Of a stretch of 64,000 bases of DNA, positions 48,987-59,480 are shown piece after piece. Source of the DNA: Agapanthus africanus. Taxonomy: Eukaryota; Streptophyta; Magnoliopsida; Asparagales; Amaryllidaceae. Positions within the stretch are counted from its first letter, which is position 1; each line of letters opens with the position of its first letter. The notes under the pieces were generated by a model. The model was not told the origin of the DNA and searched no databases. It saw nothing but the letters and a program-made list of their open reading frames with translations. Made by a program: the position numbers and the translations under genes. Location of the stretch: the NCBI GenBank assembly GCA_030015575.1, contig JASDDO010000006.1, forward strand, positions 375,246,137 to 375,310,136, in the 5' to 3' direction.

Positions 48987-51200
48987 TGTTAGTTATATGT
49001 ATGCCCTAGAGGCCATTGCTATACATAGGATGTATATTGTAGTGGATGCTGGGACATATATAGGGAGGACTTTCTTGCTCGACATGATAGTATGCTATCT
49101 GGTTACTCTTTACCTTAACGTGTACACTGATTGTCTCTCTGTTACATGTTGGTAAAGCCCTTAGGATGTGTACTTGACTACCTGGACTATGATGCGGATC
49201 ATACTAGTGGGGACATGGTAGTCCATAAGTACATCCTTCAAGGTCCCTAGTCGTGGGTGTATCGAGACGGGGCATCGATATACCAGAGTAGACTAGCGTA
49301 TACCTTCTCGACCCATACAGATGGGCGATAGATGATCCCATATCCATTGGTGTTTGACATCAGAGACGATGTACGGGTGCTCAGTAGAGACTGGGTACAC
49401 TGGACGGACTCGCCGAGAACTCCCAGATGGTATTATACCTTACGTCAGATGGCAGTTCTCTGGTGACACTGGTACAGAGTAGTCTGTTGACCCGAGATCG
49501 TCATAGAGTCTCGTGTGGTTCCCACTGTGCTTTGATTTCCACCTTACCACGTCCAAGAGGGCGTGCAAAATGGTGGTTTTTGGGTACAGTCCCGAGTCAC
49601 ATGGAGGCAATGAGCGATAGGAGGGGATTCGTCTCTCCCGGTATAGGGAGTTGATGTTGCGCTGTGTTCGATTGGCTATAACCGGAAATCCCTGGCCAGG
49701 GTTGCTGAGATTTACTGGTAAGTGTTACCTGTAGTTTCTCGAACTGTTATAGACCTCATATCGACACGACTTATCGAGCTATTGGGGTCTGACGTTTACC
49801 ACCCCTAGGCGAGATATGCGACATATCAGACGACGAGACCGGACTGTGCGGTAAGTGTTACTGGTTGGATTCACAGGAGTGTGAGCGGGCTTGCTCGTCG
49901 ATCTTCTGATCGCTCAATACCCGGGTGGCCGTTACGTTTAGCAGACCGCTTGCGGCTTGTGGGTGTTTGATATGATCATCACCTGCTGCCGGCGTATTGA
50001 CGAGTCTTTAGAGTCCTACACAGAGGTTTCCTGGCTCAAGCGAAACGAAATAGGAGCGCTTATGAGATATGTGCAGGACCGAGAATAATGCGTGTATGTG
50101 ATACCGTATTCCATTCTCACGATGAATGTATCGAATGGTTGTATGCGATATAACCTAGTTATCGAATCAAGGATTGATTCGGTAAGCCGATACATAGGAT
50201 ACTAGTCGGTTATATGCGATATGACCTTATCATTGAATCAAGTGTTGATTTAATGATTTAATGCATAATTATATATTTGATATATTACTTTGCATTAACT
50301 AGTATTGGTTCATTTTAAATGGATTTTCTCACTTGAAGTTCACAAGTTGTATATGTGATATACTTTTGTGCACTTGATTGTATCATGTTTGATGATACAT
50401 GCTTACTTGAGTTTGTGTAAAGATTAAACCATGGTTATTTAAATGGTTAGGGTTTTGTTTTTCATATCTATTTATTCATTTATTTATTTATTTCTTTTTG
50501 GCAAAAGAAAAGAAAAATGGTGGCTTTATTTGGATGCATGTTGAAGCTTCATGAAGCTTTGACTAAGTCACCATTTTTGTCTTCATGCTTAACCCTAACC
50601 ATTGACCTAACCCTAGTTTATTCTCTACACTTGACCATGGTTGGATTATGATAAGTATACATTTTATTTTCTTTTTGAATGAATACTTATCATAACATTT
50701 TTCATCATCTTCTTCTTCTTCTTCAAGAAGAAACCTTGCTCCATCAATGGCAACTTGAGCAAATGAGTGAGAAATCCAATTCTAAAGTGAACCCAGTTCC
50801 TATTTCTTCATCCTCTACCACTTGTCAAGTAGTATAGGGTGTTTTCTTCACAAGTTTCATGACTTGGTGAAGTAGGACCTTGATCTTGTGATGCCTCGAC
50901 GTAGATCATCTTCGGCACGAAGCCGACGACCTTGCCCGCCCATTTCTCCGATGAAGCCGACGCTAGAGCCCGGGATTCCATTTGGACAGCGAGGAGACTT
51001 CATTGCGGAGCTATGGAGGTGGAGGACCGGATCTACAAAGGTTGTATTTCCGTTCTTTTAGTTATATTGTTAACTAGTTGCATGTTTCGCCTAGAATTCT
51101 AGTTAACGATCCGTATTAGGGTTTCTCGGCACCGGTAAAATTTGAAATTGGCATGGTTGATGCCTTGTGAGACCTCCTTAGTGTGCCTAGGAACCCTACA
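48987..51200 (+). mobile_element. Copia-2 3' LTR
   Basis: 2214 bp, same length as its partner, about 1% different by eye. Followed by TSD GTGGC. Confidence 0.93.
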
Positions 51201-52399
51201 GTGGCTTCAGCTTCTTCCACAGTCATTGTGAAAGCCTGACGCCTAGGTACATTTCTCCTTGCTGGGGGAGCATTTCTCTGTCTGTTCCTCTATCCTTGAG
51301 GTAAGTTCATTTATGCTTGATGAAACTGACGAGGAGGAGGAGGAGTAGGTCCATGAGGAGGTGGAGCTGGGAGAGCAAGACATGGAGCAGGTGCCTGGAT
51401 AGCTGGCCGCTGCGGATAAGTGATTGCTGGTCTGGGTGCCTGATTCTGATTGAGTCTGCGAAGACAAGACCCAATATCATGTGTGGATGAGCCACTGACT
51501 AAGCATAGGCGATTAGCACGCCTGCAATCCTTCGCCAGGTGTCCATTTCTTTTGCAGTAGAAACAAAATTCTAGACTAGGCCGGTTGAATGGTACTTCCG
51601 GTCTCCTAGGTACAAATGGTGGCCTGGAAGAGGCTCCTCCTGCTATCTGAGTAGCAGGGCGCTTCATACTGGCAGATTGAGGTCTGCCCTTATTGTTCCC
51701 TACTGCCTCGTATCGACGGGCAACCTTCAAAGGTAAGTCGTGGGTTGGGAAATCCCCTGTAGCTAGAGCAGCTTGGATTTCCTGGTCCAACCCTTGCTGA
51801 AATCATCTGGCCCTGATCTCAGCAGTCGGTATTAGGTGTGCCGCGAATCTGCTCAACATAGTGAACTCAGCATCATACTCGTCCACAGATTTGCTCCACA
51901 TAGAGCCTTGTTGTAAGTGGATGAATTGCTGCTCCATGTCGAATCGGGCAGTCTCGGGGAAATATTTCATGTCAAACATCTCGCCAAAAATCCTCCATCC
52001 GATCAGCTGAGTAAGACGGCTTTCTTCTGCCTTCCATCATACTCGTGCGTTATCGGTAAGTTGCAAATTCACAACACATACCCAAGCAATGTCTGGCACT
52101 TATACTGCTGCCAGATCGTCTTCGATCGACTGTGCCTATTCTTCAGCTTTCAAGGGGCTCTCTTTCCCATAAAATTGCTTCGGATGAAGTGCCCAGAATT
52201 GCTTCACTCCAGGTGCTTCCGCTGTTGGGAGGTTCATGAGTATAGCAGTCTGCTGCTGCTATCCCTCCAAGAGGCTCTTTATTGTCTCGAGTAGTACCGT
52301 CTGCTCGTTGATCGGAGCTACAACGGTAGGCGTAAGTGGAAGAGGAGGTGGTGTGGTGTTGCCATTGGCGTTCGTGCTCGTATTGTTTGGGGAATCCAT
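51201..52399 (-). pseudogene. Del gag
   Basis: Structural protein gene of the chromovirus. Start ATG at 52399 (MDSPNNTST), then a Pro/Thr-rich N-terminus and a gag core (about 52230-51790) with KQFWALHPKQFYGKES-like text, WRIFGEMFDMKYFPE and YDAEFTMLSRFA. A CCHC knuckle CFYCKRNGHLAKDC (C-X2-C-X4-H-X4-C) follows near 51545-51585, then a Pro-rich tail. At least five in-frame stops (TAG, TAG, TAA, TGA, TGA) lie before the knuckle, each one C-to-T or G-to-A step from a sense codon expected there. The frame stops at the Copia-2 TSD and continues at 40772. Confidence 0.9.
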
Positions 52400-52494
52400 A
52401 ACCTTGAAAGAAAAATAGGGTTAGGATAGAATTCAAGGAATAGAAATATAAAGAATATTTAGTTGCTAATTCTTGTGATATATTGCTTAAGTTT

Positions 52495-52533
52495 CCATGC
52501 AGAACTAACCCTGCATGGTAGGGTTCCATGCAG
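52495..52533. promoter_or_regulatory. Palindromic leader element of Del
   Basis: CCATGCAG (52495-52502), CTGCATGG (52511-52518), CCATGCAG (52526-52533): three mutually complementary 8-mers giving alternative hairpins with loops of 7-8 nt. It lies in the short (about 164 nt) leader between LTR and gag. No canonical TGGTATCAGAGC-type primer site is visible next to the LTR (52563 leftwards). Confidence 0.6.
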
Positions 52534-54840
52534 AACTGACATGCATAGGCCGCCAACAAAACCTGTCACACCCCGCTTTCTGGTGTACGGATAAGGAGAC
52601 GCGACGAGGCACACAACGTATTTACTCAGAAGTAAACACGTTAAGCATAAATAAGCAATATAATATAAATGTACACAAGAATGACATGAGATGTAAATGA
52701 ACAACTTTTTATTTATTAAACATTCTTTATAATACAACTGGAAAGTAAATTCAATGCGGAAAGCAATGCTTAAACAATGACATGAACAGAAAATAAAGGT
52801 AAATACAAGTGACTAAGGCTCTGGGTCTTCTACAAACTGCTCCCGGTCTTATGCAAACTGCTCTAAGTCTTCTAAGCTGGGCTCGATCTCCAAAGAGCTG
52901 GGTCCTCCTAACAACATTCCAAAGAAAGAATAGAAAAGGAATATCGTCAGCGAGCAATCGCTCGATAAGTCCCAAAGAGAGATAGAAATAGACTGAACAG
53001 GTAAAGAGAATATATCTGGTATAATGTATGATTATTATGTTAACGCGGTTCTTTGTAGCTTGGTACAGAATATGCCGGTATATACGAAAGGTGTCCAACT
53101 TATCCCGTGGACTACGGTATATGGAGTAAAAGGACCCGTCAAAACCCACAGGAAAACGACAACAGATGTTCAGGTTAGGTGTATTATAGTGACCATCATC
53201 GTGTCACTTTTAACACATTCCGTACCAGTCTATCCCTTTAAAAACCCTGTAATGCATATTGTCTTATTTTGTAGTGATTTGTAAATATAAGACTTCCTGA
53301 AACCATGATATCAATTGTTCATGTAAACGGATAAGGATATAAACGGATAGTCATGTAGACAAGTCAATGTATATTCATGGTTCGGTCAGATCAAGTCATG
53401 TTGATATAGATTGTATTCTGTTATATATTGATTCATGTTGTATTGGATTTATATTTGGATTGTATTCATGTATGGATTGTATTCCGATTAGACTGAGACT
53501 CTGTTTGAGTCTTACGCTTAAACAGAATTGGATTCCTGAATTAGGTTTTGGAGTTATCGGTAACTGCTGCACATGGACGGCAGGATTTGTGACTTTTTCC
53601 AAGCCAATTACCATTGATAACCCCGTTTTAGTTTTCTACCTTAAATAGCTAAGCACCCACTTTCTCTGACTCCCTGAGGCTCAAGAGAATTGGTCCTGCT
53701 TAAACCTATATTTACTAGGGTCCTTATTGTAAATTAATAAACTTGAGAGGGTTTTATGAAAAATAGTTTAGTATACTTTCAAAATAATCCTTAAGTATTT
53801 ACTTATCGTATTTAGGGTTTTCATTGATGTACTTTTAAAGGTGAGGTATTTTAGTGCATAAATACCTAGTTTTAATAATATATGGTATTTTTGTGTAAAT
53901 TTGACTTGTATGGATTCTTGATGGTATTTTCATGAACTTTGTGATTCTTTTGTTTAGAAAACATGGAATTTATTATATGTATTTAAAATAGATAATTTGA
54001 TAATATTATAAATAATTATAGAAAAATAAATTTATTTATTAAATAGAAATCTCGTTTTCTTAAAAATTATAATAAAAATTCCATCGAGATCGGATGCTCC
54101 GTGAGGAGGTCTGCATCTCGCTCTACTAGTATCAAGGATGCGCAATAACCCGCACCATCCAAATCGGATTCCCCAAAATGAGTTGTAGAGGCTTAATTGC
54201 AAGGAATTTAATTTAAAACAATCTTAAAGAATACGGTTTTATTAGTTTAAGGTATTTTATTGTAAAATTGTATTTATCCCAAATCATTGTAAAGAGGCAA
54301 TCGTGCTATATCATGATGAGTGTTGTGATGAGATAGGTCATTACCTCGTGAGTTTTCTAAAGGTAATATGAGCAAATATATGAAATAATACCGTGGGTAA
54401 ATTTTGTGGTATTAAACTGTAAAAGTGTAATAAACAAGGTTTTACATGGAGTTTTATGGTGAAATTGGTTTCTAACCTTTAGTCAATGTTTAATAAGCAA
54501 GGTTTAATAATATGGGTCTGAGTTTCCTAAGAAAATTTGTTATTTTAAATAGAATAGAATTTAAAAGTCGATTAACTCCACTTACCAACGTCATTTGAAA
54601 AGAGAACTTGTTTAATAGAGAAGAGAGGAGAAAAGAAGGGACTTACAGGATAAAAAGATAGAGGGGAGGTATGGGAAGGGTTTGAAAGCGTCGTGGAGTC
54701 ACGGTGTTGCCGTATTTGTCCTAAATCGTCGCCGAAAGATGATCTTGGGCTAACTCCACTTGTACACCTTATTTGACTTGGAAAATTTTGAGATTTTGGA
54801 TGATAGATTTCAGAATGGAGAGGGTTAGGGTATGGTGTGG

Positions 54841-54848
54841 TATTTATA
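54841..54848 (-). promoter_or_regulatory. TATA box, Del 5' LTR
   Basis: Minus CTATAAATACC, about 560 bp into the LTR. This is a good match to plant TATA consensus and is conserved in the 3' LTR. Confidence 0.65.
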
Positions 54849-55219
54849 GAATAGAATTAGGGTTTAGAGAATTAAAATGAGAATTAAAAATGCATTAAAC
54901 ATTGGATTAAAAGTTAATTTTTAATTCTGTGTTAATGTGCAGGAAAAAAAACAAAAGAGGAGTAGTGGGGATAGGCCAAAGGATGTTGGGCTAAAACTTG
55001 GAGGCATTCCCCACGGGGGGGCCCGGCGCCGCCAGCCCTTAGGGCAATCTTTCCAGTCCATCAAGGGGTGGGGTGTGGGATTGGTGCCGCGTGTCAAGGT
55101 CTGTTCAAATAATAATTTCTACATGTTTGATTTTAGTGATTTTTAATTTTTAAGTGTATTACACATGTAAACTTTTGGGCTTCCAATAAATCTAAAAGAA
55201 AAATCATTAAAAATAATAT

Positions 55220-55290
55220 GTGGCTGAGGGGATTTGAACATAGGAGCTATGTCACAGCAGTGCAAGGCTTTACCAATGAGCTAAAAGTTG
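55220..55290 (-). other. tRNA-like A/B-box segment in Del 5' LTR
   Basis: Minus TAGCTCATTGGTAAAGC (A box at 55283-55272) and TGTTCAAATCCCC (B box at 55240-55231), with 31 nt between boxes. Upstream of the TATA box in the same orientation. It resembles a decayed tRNA or tRNA-derived SINE; stems do not pair well. Confidence 0.55.
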
Positions 55291-55405
55291 TTTCGTGTTG
55301 TTCTTAAAGAAATTAAATACTTATAGCATACTCAGGGTTGCAAATACTCCATTTAGTACTTTAACTTTAAACAAATTTCTGTACATTAAAAACAGAGTCA
55401 TTACA

Positions 55406-56670
55406 CACCCTACGCAGGAACTTTGTATCGGTCACCTGCTCCTGGCACTATTCGGCTGTTGTGTTCGAGCTTTCTTTCTGCGCGGTACGTGCTGCCATTT
55501 TGGTTAGCTTTTTCTGGAGCTTTTGTTGTTGCTCATGAGCTTTTGTCAGCGACCGAGTTTGCGGTCGATGACCTATAGATGCACGGCTTTCTTCTTTCCC
55601 GAAAGCCATGTGGACAGTATGTACAATCATGCCCCCACACTTGAGGCGTTTGGGTCCATTGCCTTTGGAATTTGCCGCAAGCAGTGGGATTTTTTCCGGC
55701 CTTATCCTTTTGTGGGAGGTCAAAGTTGAAGGAGCCGTTGTAACAAGCACCTGTATAGAAGAAGCCCCTTGCTGTATGAAGGAGGGATGGTCTTTCTCTT
55801 GTCGAGCCTTCGATTTCTTCGGTCGACGAGGGTAATCTTTGTTGATCACAGAGACCTGGACTTTCCGCCATACTCTATGAATTTGGAGGAGAGCCGTTGA
55901 TGGGGGCGCTCCGGCTTTGCCTGCACTATGGCTTCTGCAGGTGGGTGCGATTTCTTTAGCACCGCCGTTGGAGAGTTCTTGTGCACCCTCCTAAGCAGAT
56001 CAAACCTATTCTCGGTTGGAACAGCAGTGTCTACTTCCACCATTGAAGCAGGTGGAGTAAGCGCAGAGGGGGAGTTGCCCCCAGCTTTTCTCACTCGACG
56101 CCAGTGGCGACTTCGAGCGTGTCTTGTAGAAGGGACCGCCTCAGTTTTGGAAGCGGCTTCTTCATGACCCCGGCTTTGCTGAGGGGCTGCTGTTGGCATC
56201 AGCTTGTTGAAGACTGACGTCCTTGGCAGAATTTGAGGAGGGCAGGCCAATCTTTCAAAGACCGACTCTCTGGTAGGGGAAGCACCTTTGACGTCTTCAC
56301 CTGCAGGAGGAGTTGGGAGAGCTATCCATTGTGGGGCAGCCCCTTCAGGTATTACGAGGCTCTTTACAGGCCCGTTCGAGCTATTGCTCAGACTGTTGAA
56401 GACTGAGACACCATATTTGGACGGCCCGTTGAGAGGGACCGTTGTGGATGCAAGTCGATCGAAGACCGGCCTCTTGGGAGCTTCCTCTTGCGGCACTAAG
56501 GCACCAAAACTCACTGGTGGGAACATGGTCCCAAAGAAAAATCTAGTGGTGGCTTGTGTTACTTGCCCCACCGGCATTGAAAAGATAGAGGCCGTGTTGG
56601 GCCCGTAGGTCACTCCTCCAGTTAGGGTGGAGCGAGAGTTGCCGTTGCAAGAGGTGCAGTTGGAAGCCAT
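55406..56670 (-). pseudogene. Tat-2 gag, 5' part
   Basis: ATG at 56670 (MASNCT), same start as the other Tat gags. The N-terminal region has repeated (S/P)VF(D/N/E)xL motifs, e.g. PVFDRLAS, VSVFNSLS, ESVFERLAC, TSVFNKL (56450-56180). A basic segment RSRHWRRVRKAGG lies near 56090, followed by TRSLTKAHEQQQKLQ near 55545. The frame shifts near 55850 and a TAG occurs at about 55448. It is cut at 55405/55406 by Del; the rest of this copy is lost. Confidence 0.85.
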
Positions 56671-56793
56671 CAGTTTTCTCTGCACAGGAGCAAGACACCA
56701 AGTTTTAGTATCTCGAATCTAAGGGTAACTATAGAGAACCACGATTTTGTTCACGAAACACGACACATGGAGTGTAGAGTGGAAAAAGGAAAA

Positions 56794-56812
56794 GGTCCCA
56801 CCGGGCGTGCCA
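56794..56812 (-). promoter_or_regulatory. Putative primer-binding site, Tat-2
   Basis: Minus TGGCACGCCCGGTGGGACC, identical to the sites in Tat-1 and Tat-3. Confidence 0.72.
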
Positions 56813-56817
56813 GAATC

Positions 56818-58150
56818 AGTTCACCGCCAGAGACAGAGACGAACTGGGATGGATCGTCTTGCCTGAATCTGGGGGCAAATGCTATTTGGACTTATCCATC
56901 CATCTCTTCGAAGATACCAAGTTGATTTATATCACCATATGTTGGAGGTTTGGACAGATGCGACCGTTGTAGCAGACTATATCAAATTCCCCTAATTTTA
57001 TGAGGGTTTTTTATTGTAAGGACGCTCTTCCCTGCAGGCGCAAGCCCCTGTAGTTAATTACGTTACCGTATTTCGATAACCACTTTCTCCTTCTCCGGCA
57101 GTTCACTTCGTGTCGTGTGTGTTTTGTTTTATTTTAGATTGCCCGTGGATTGTATACGGAGACTAATTTATGTCGTCTCCCATAGGGCGCGGATTAGTCC
57201 AAATCCGTATATTTTAGATTTAGACTTGGGTTTATTTAAGAACCGTTAATCTAGTTTGAGATTAAGATCAACTTAAAACATATGAGCATTTGGGCCCAAT
57301 TATTTTAAGGAGATCATGGTCCATTATCGCCATGTTTGGGGGCAGATATTAGTTTAAGGACATTTCGGTCTAACATTCATCTTGCGCGCACGTGTATTTT
57401 AAGTGGGGCGGAGTGAATGATGGTAACTTGGAATGCGTCCAATTTAGGGTGCGATCCGATTTAAGGTGTGCACATCAATTTGGAAGTGCATTAATGTGGA
57501 ATGAACGGAGTTGTTGTTGGTTGTCGGGACCCGCCACCTCTCTGAAGACGCTGAGAAATTACAATGACATATATCAGAGGTGTAGAAAGATGTACCCTTG
57601 AACCAAATCCCATATTTGAGGGAAAAAGGGGTTGTAATGGTCCTAAGAATCGTTAGTTATATTTGAGACTAAGATTAATTTAGGAGATATGAGATGAATA
57701 TCATTTTGGATATCATCAATGAGAGATCATTAGTGATGTTTGAGACTAAGATCAGTTTGGGAAATCATGAGCAATATGGGCTCGGTTGATTAAAAACAAA
57801 TAGGTTTAGCCTAAGGAAATTTAGCCCATTTGGGCTGACATTGGGTTTCTATACTACCCAGTAGTTTTAAACATTAATATATGTAGCGCTCACATGTATT
57901 TCACGTGGGGCACTGGAATAGTGTTGAGCACTAATCTTTTCTGGCACTCATGTGTTTTTCACGTGAGGCACTACTATAGTGCTAAGCACTTCTCTGGCGC
58001 TCACGTGTGAAACACGTGAGGTGCTCAGATATGGTCGTCGCCCAATCAATGCTAAACACTTAGTCATTTTGACCGAATATAGAGTGCTAAGCACTTTGCA
58101 TGTCACTCACGTAGGAAGCACGCGGGTGCTGAGCATTGATTTTAGGTCTT
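56818..58150 (-). mobile_element. Tat-2 LTR (downstream part)
   Basis: Reading on minus it matches the Tat-3 LTR block by block: CTCTGATATATGTC, GTCTTCAGAGAGG, GGGTCCCGACAACCAACAA, then CCGTATACAATCCACGGGCA and CTGCAGG near the primer site. 57885-58140 holds CACGTG-rich repeats with GTGCTTAGCAC. The upper boundary against Tat-3 is not sharp; about 58150 is an estimate. Confidence 0.65.
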
Positions 58151-58210
58151 GTTTGCTCACCCAGTTGTTTCCCCCCAATAAAAAAGCAAAGCTCTGTTCA
58201 AAATTTGAAA

Positions 58211-58497
58211 GAGGCAGCGCCTCATGTGCCTTGCATGAGGGCGCCAGCGCCAAAAGTTAAAAACTCTGAGGCAGCGCCTCATGTGCCTTGCATGAGGGCG
58301 CCAATGCTAAGAGTTAAAAAACTCTGAGGCAGCGCCTCACGTGCCTTGCACGAGAGCGCCGGCGTCAAGAGTTAAAAACTTTAAGGCAGCACCTCACGTG
58401 CCTTGCACGAGAGCGCCAGCGCCAAGAGTTAAAAACTCTTAGGCAGCGCCTCGCGTGCCTTACACGAGGGCGCCGGCGCCAGAACTAAAAGTTCTCT
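58211..58497. repeat. 57-58 bp tandem repeat, five units, upstream LTR region
   Basis: Units built on GAGGCAGCGCCTCATGTGCC, with TTGCATGAGGGCGCC and AGTTAAAAACTCT. Each holds several inverted repeats (GGCGC/GCGCC, CCTCATG/CATGAGG, AGTTAAAAACT) and most carry CRYGTG near a G-box. Confidence 0.88.
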
Positions 58498-58500
58498 GCC

Positions 58501-58830
58501 ATTGGATCAAAAATCCAACGGCGATAATAAATTATCAAAATACAGAATTAAATTCCGTTGAGGAAATATTCCTTAAATCTTTCTAAACGAGAAAGATTAT
58601 TCTCTGTAAAAAAGAGTACCGTTGGATTAAAAATCCAATGGTGATTAAAAATCACCAAGCTACAGAATAAGCTCTGTATGGGAAAATATTTCCCCAATCT
58701 TGTTAAAATAAGAAAAATATCTTCTGTAAGACAGAAGTCCTTGGATCAAAGATCCAACGGTGGATAAAATTCCCGAATCAATTAAGGATCTCTCAATGAG
58801 AGATTTCTTTAACTAAATCAACGAACTTGC
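58501..58830. repeat. About 120-bp tandem repeat, nearly three units, just upstream of the TATA box
   Basis: Starts at 58501, 58621 and 58739. Each unit opens with the hairpin TTGGATNAAANATCCAA, followed by blocks with TACAGAAT, GGAAATATT and a TCTGTAA region. The third unit is partial. Confidence 0.8.
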
Positions 58831-58836
58831 CTCCAC

Positions 58837-58845
58837 TATATAAAG
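58837..58845 (+). promoter_or_regulatory. TATA box of the Tat-3 LTR
   Basis: CTCCACTATATAAAGGCCCC is a near-ideal plant TATA box. Transcription would start about 30 nt on, near 58870, just after the palindrome GACTTCAAGTC. Upstream tandem repeats fit an LTR enhancer region. Confidence 0.8.
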
Positions 58846-59186
58846 GCCCCAAGACTTCAAGTCTGGTACAGAGGAACACCCCCCCCCTAACTTCAAGTTC
58901 AAAAAGAAATGCAAGCAAAAAAGAAAGCTTTAAGAGAGAAGAAAGAAGAAGAACTTTCTTCAAGGTAAATAAAAGTAATTGAGATCAAATTATCTCATCT
59001 GCATATCTAAGGGTTTTACCCTCATAAAAGAACATAGTTCTTTCCCTGGATCTGAGATCCATGAGACAAGTCTCCCACAAATGAGAATTTAATTCTCATG
59101 GGGATGAATTTGTTCTTGGGGATCGAAGATCCAGAGAAGAACAGAGAATTGAACTCTTCAGAACATAATACACGAAGAAAAATCAG

Positions 59187-59480
59187 CACCAAGCGTCTCA
59201 GGTGCCCCTCACATGGGCGCTGTTCAATAAAGAGTGCTTAGCACTCAGTGGTTGGCGCTCAGCACCAAGTGCCTTATGTGCCCCTCATGTGGGCGCCGCT
59301 TAATAAAGAGTGCTTAGCACTCAATGGTTGGCGCTCGGCGCTAAGCGCTCCACGTGCCCCTCACGTAGGCGCTATTCAGCATAAAGTGTTATGCACTCAT
59401 AAACCAGTGTCCAACGCCTGGCGTCTAGCACCAAACGCCTCACACTCTCTACACATGGGCGCCATAAAAAGTGTTTAACA
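59187..59480. repeat. G-box-type repeat, four units, in Tat-3 leader
   Basis: Units of about 65-70 bp with GTGCTTAGCACTCA, TTGGCGCTC, GTGCCCCTCAYGTGGGCGC. Homologous to the three units at 13584-13800 and the reversed set at 57885-58140. Confidence 0.8.

Larger units (their letters stand above)
40773..51200 (+). mobile_element. Copia-2: Ty1/copia element, 10428 bp
   Basis: TGTTAGTTATATG to AACCCTACA, TSD GTGGC at 40768-40772 and 51201-51205, in the gag of Del. Two LTRs of 2214 bp (40773-42986, 48987-51200) differ at roughly 20 sites by eye. Same family as Copia-1, reversed. It has a primer site and polypurine tract; pol is decayed and gag is not seen. Confidence 0.95.
14159..55405 (-). mobile_element. 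Del: Tekay/Del-type chromovirus (Ty3/gypsy), split by nested copia elements
   Basis: On minus: 5' LTR (55405-52564), leader, gag (52399-51201), protease/RT/RNase H (40772-39094), rest of RNase H, integrase and chromodomain (18126-16297), polypurine tract and 3' LTR (16244-14159). Copia-2 interrupts gag and Copia-3 interrupts RNase H. It inserted into the gag of Tat-2 (boundary 55405/55406). The other flank is lost: the 3' LTR lacks about 780 bp and fuses to Tat-1 DNA, so the TSD (CACCC expected) cannot be confirmed. Confidence 0.9.
52564..55405 (-). mobile_element. Del 5' LTR, 2842 bp
   Basis: On minus begins TGTAATGACTCTG at 55405 and ends GCGGGGTGTGACA at 52564. Complete copy; the right neighbour is the interrupted gag of Tat-2. 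Positions 52564-53344 have no counterpart in the truncated 3' LTR. Open frames in it (52751-53648) lack domains. Confidence 0.9.
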
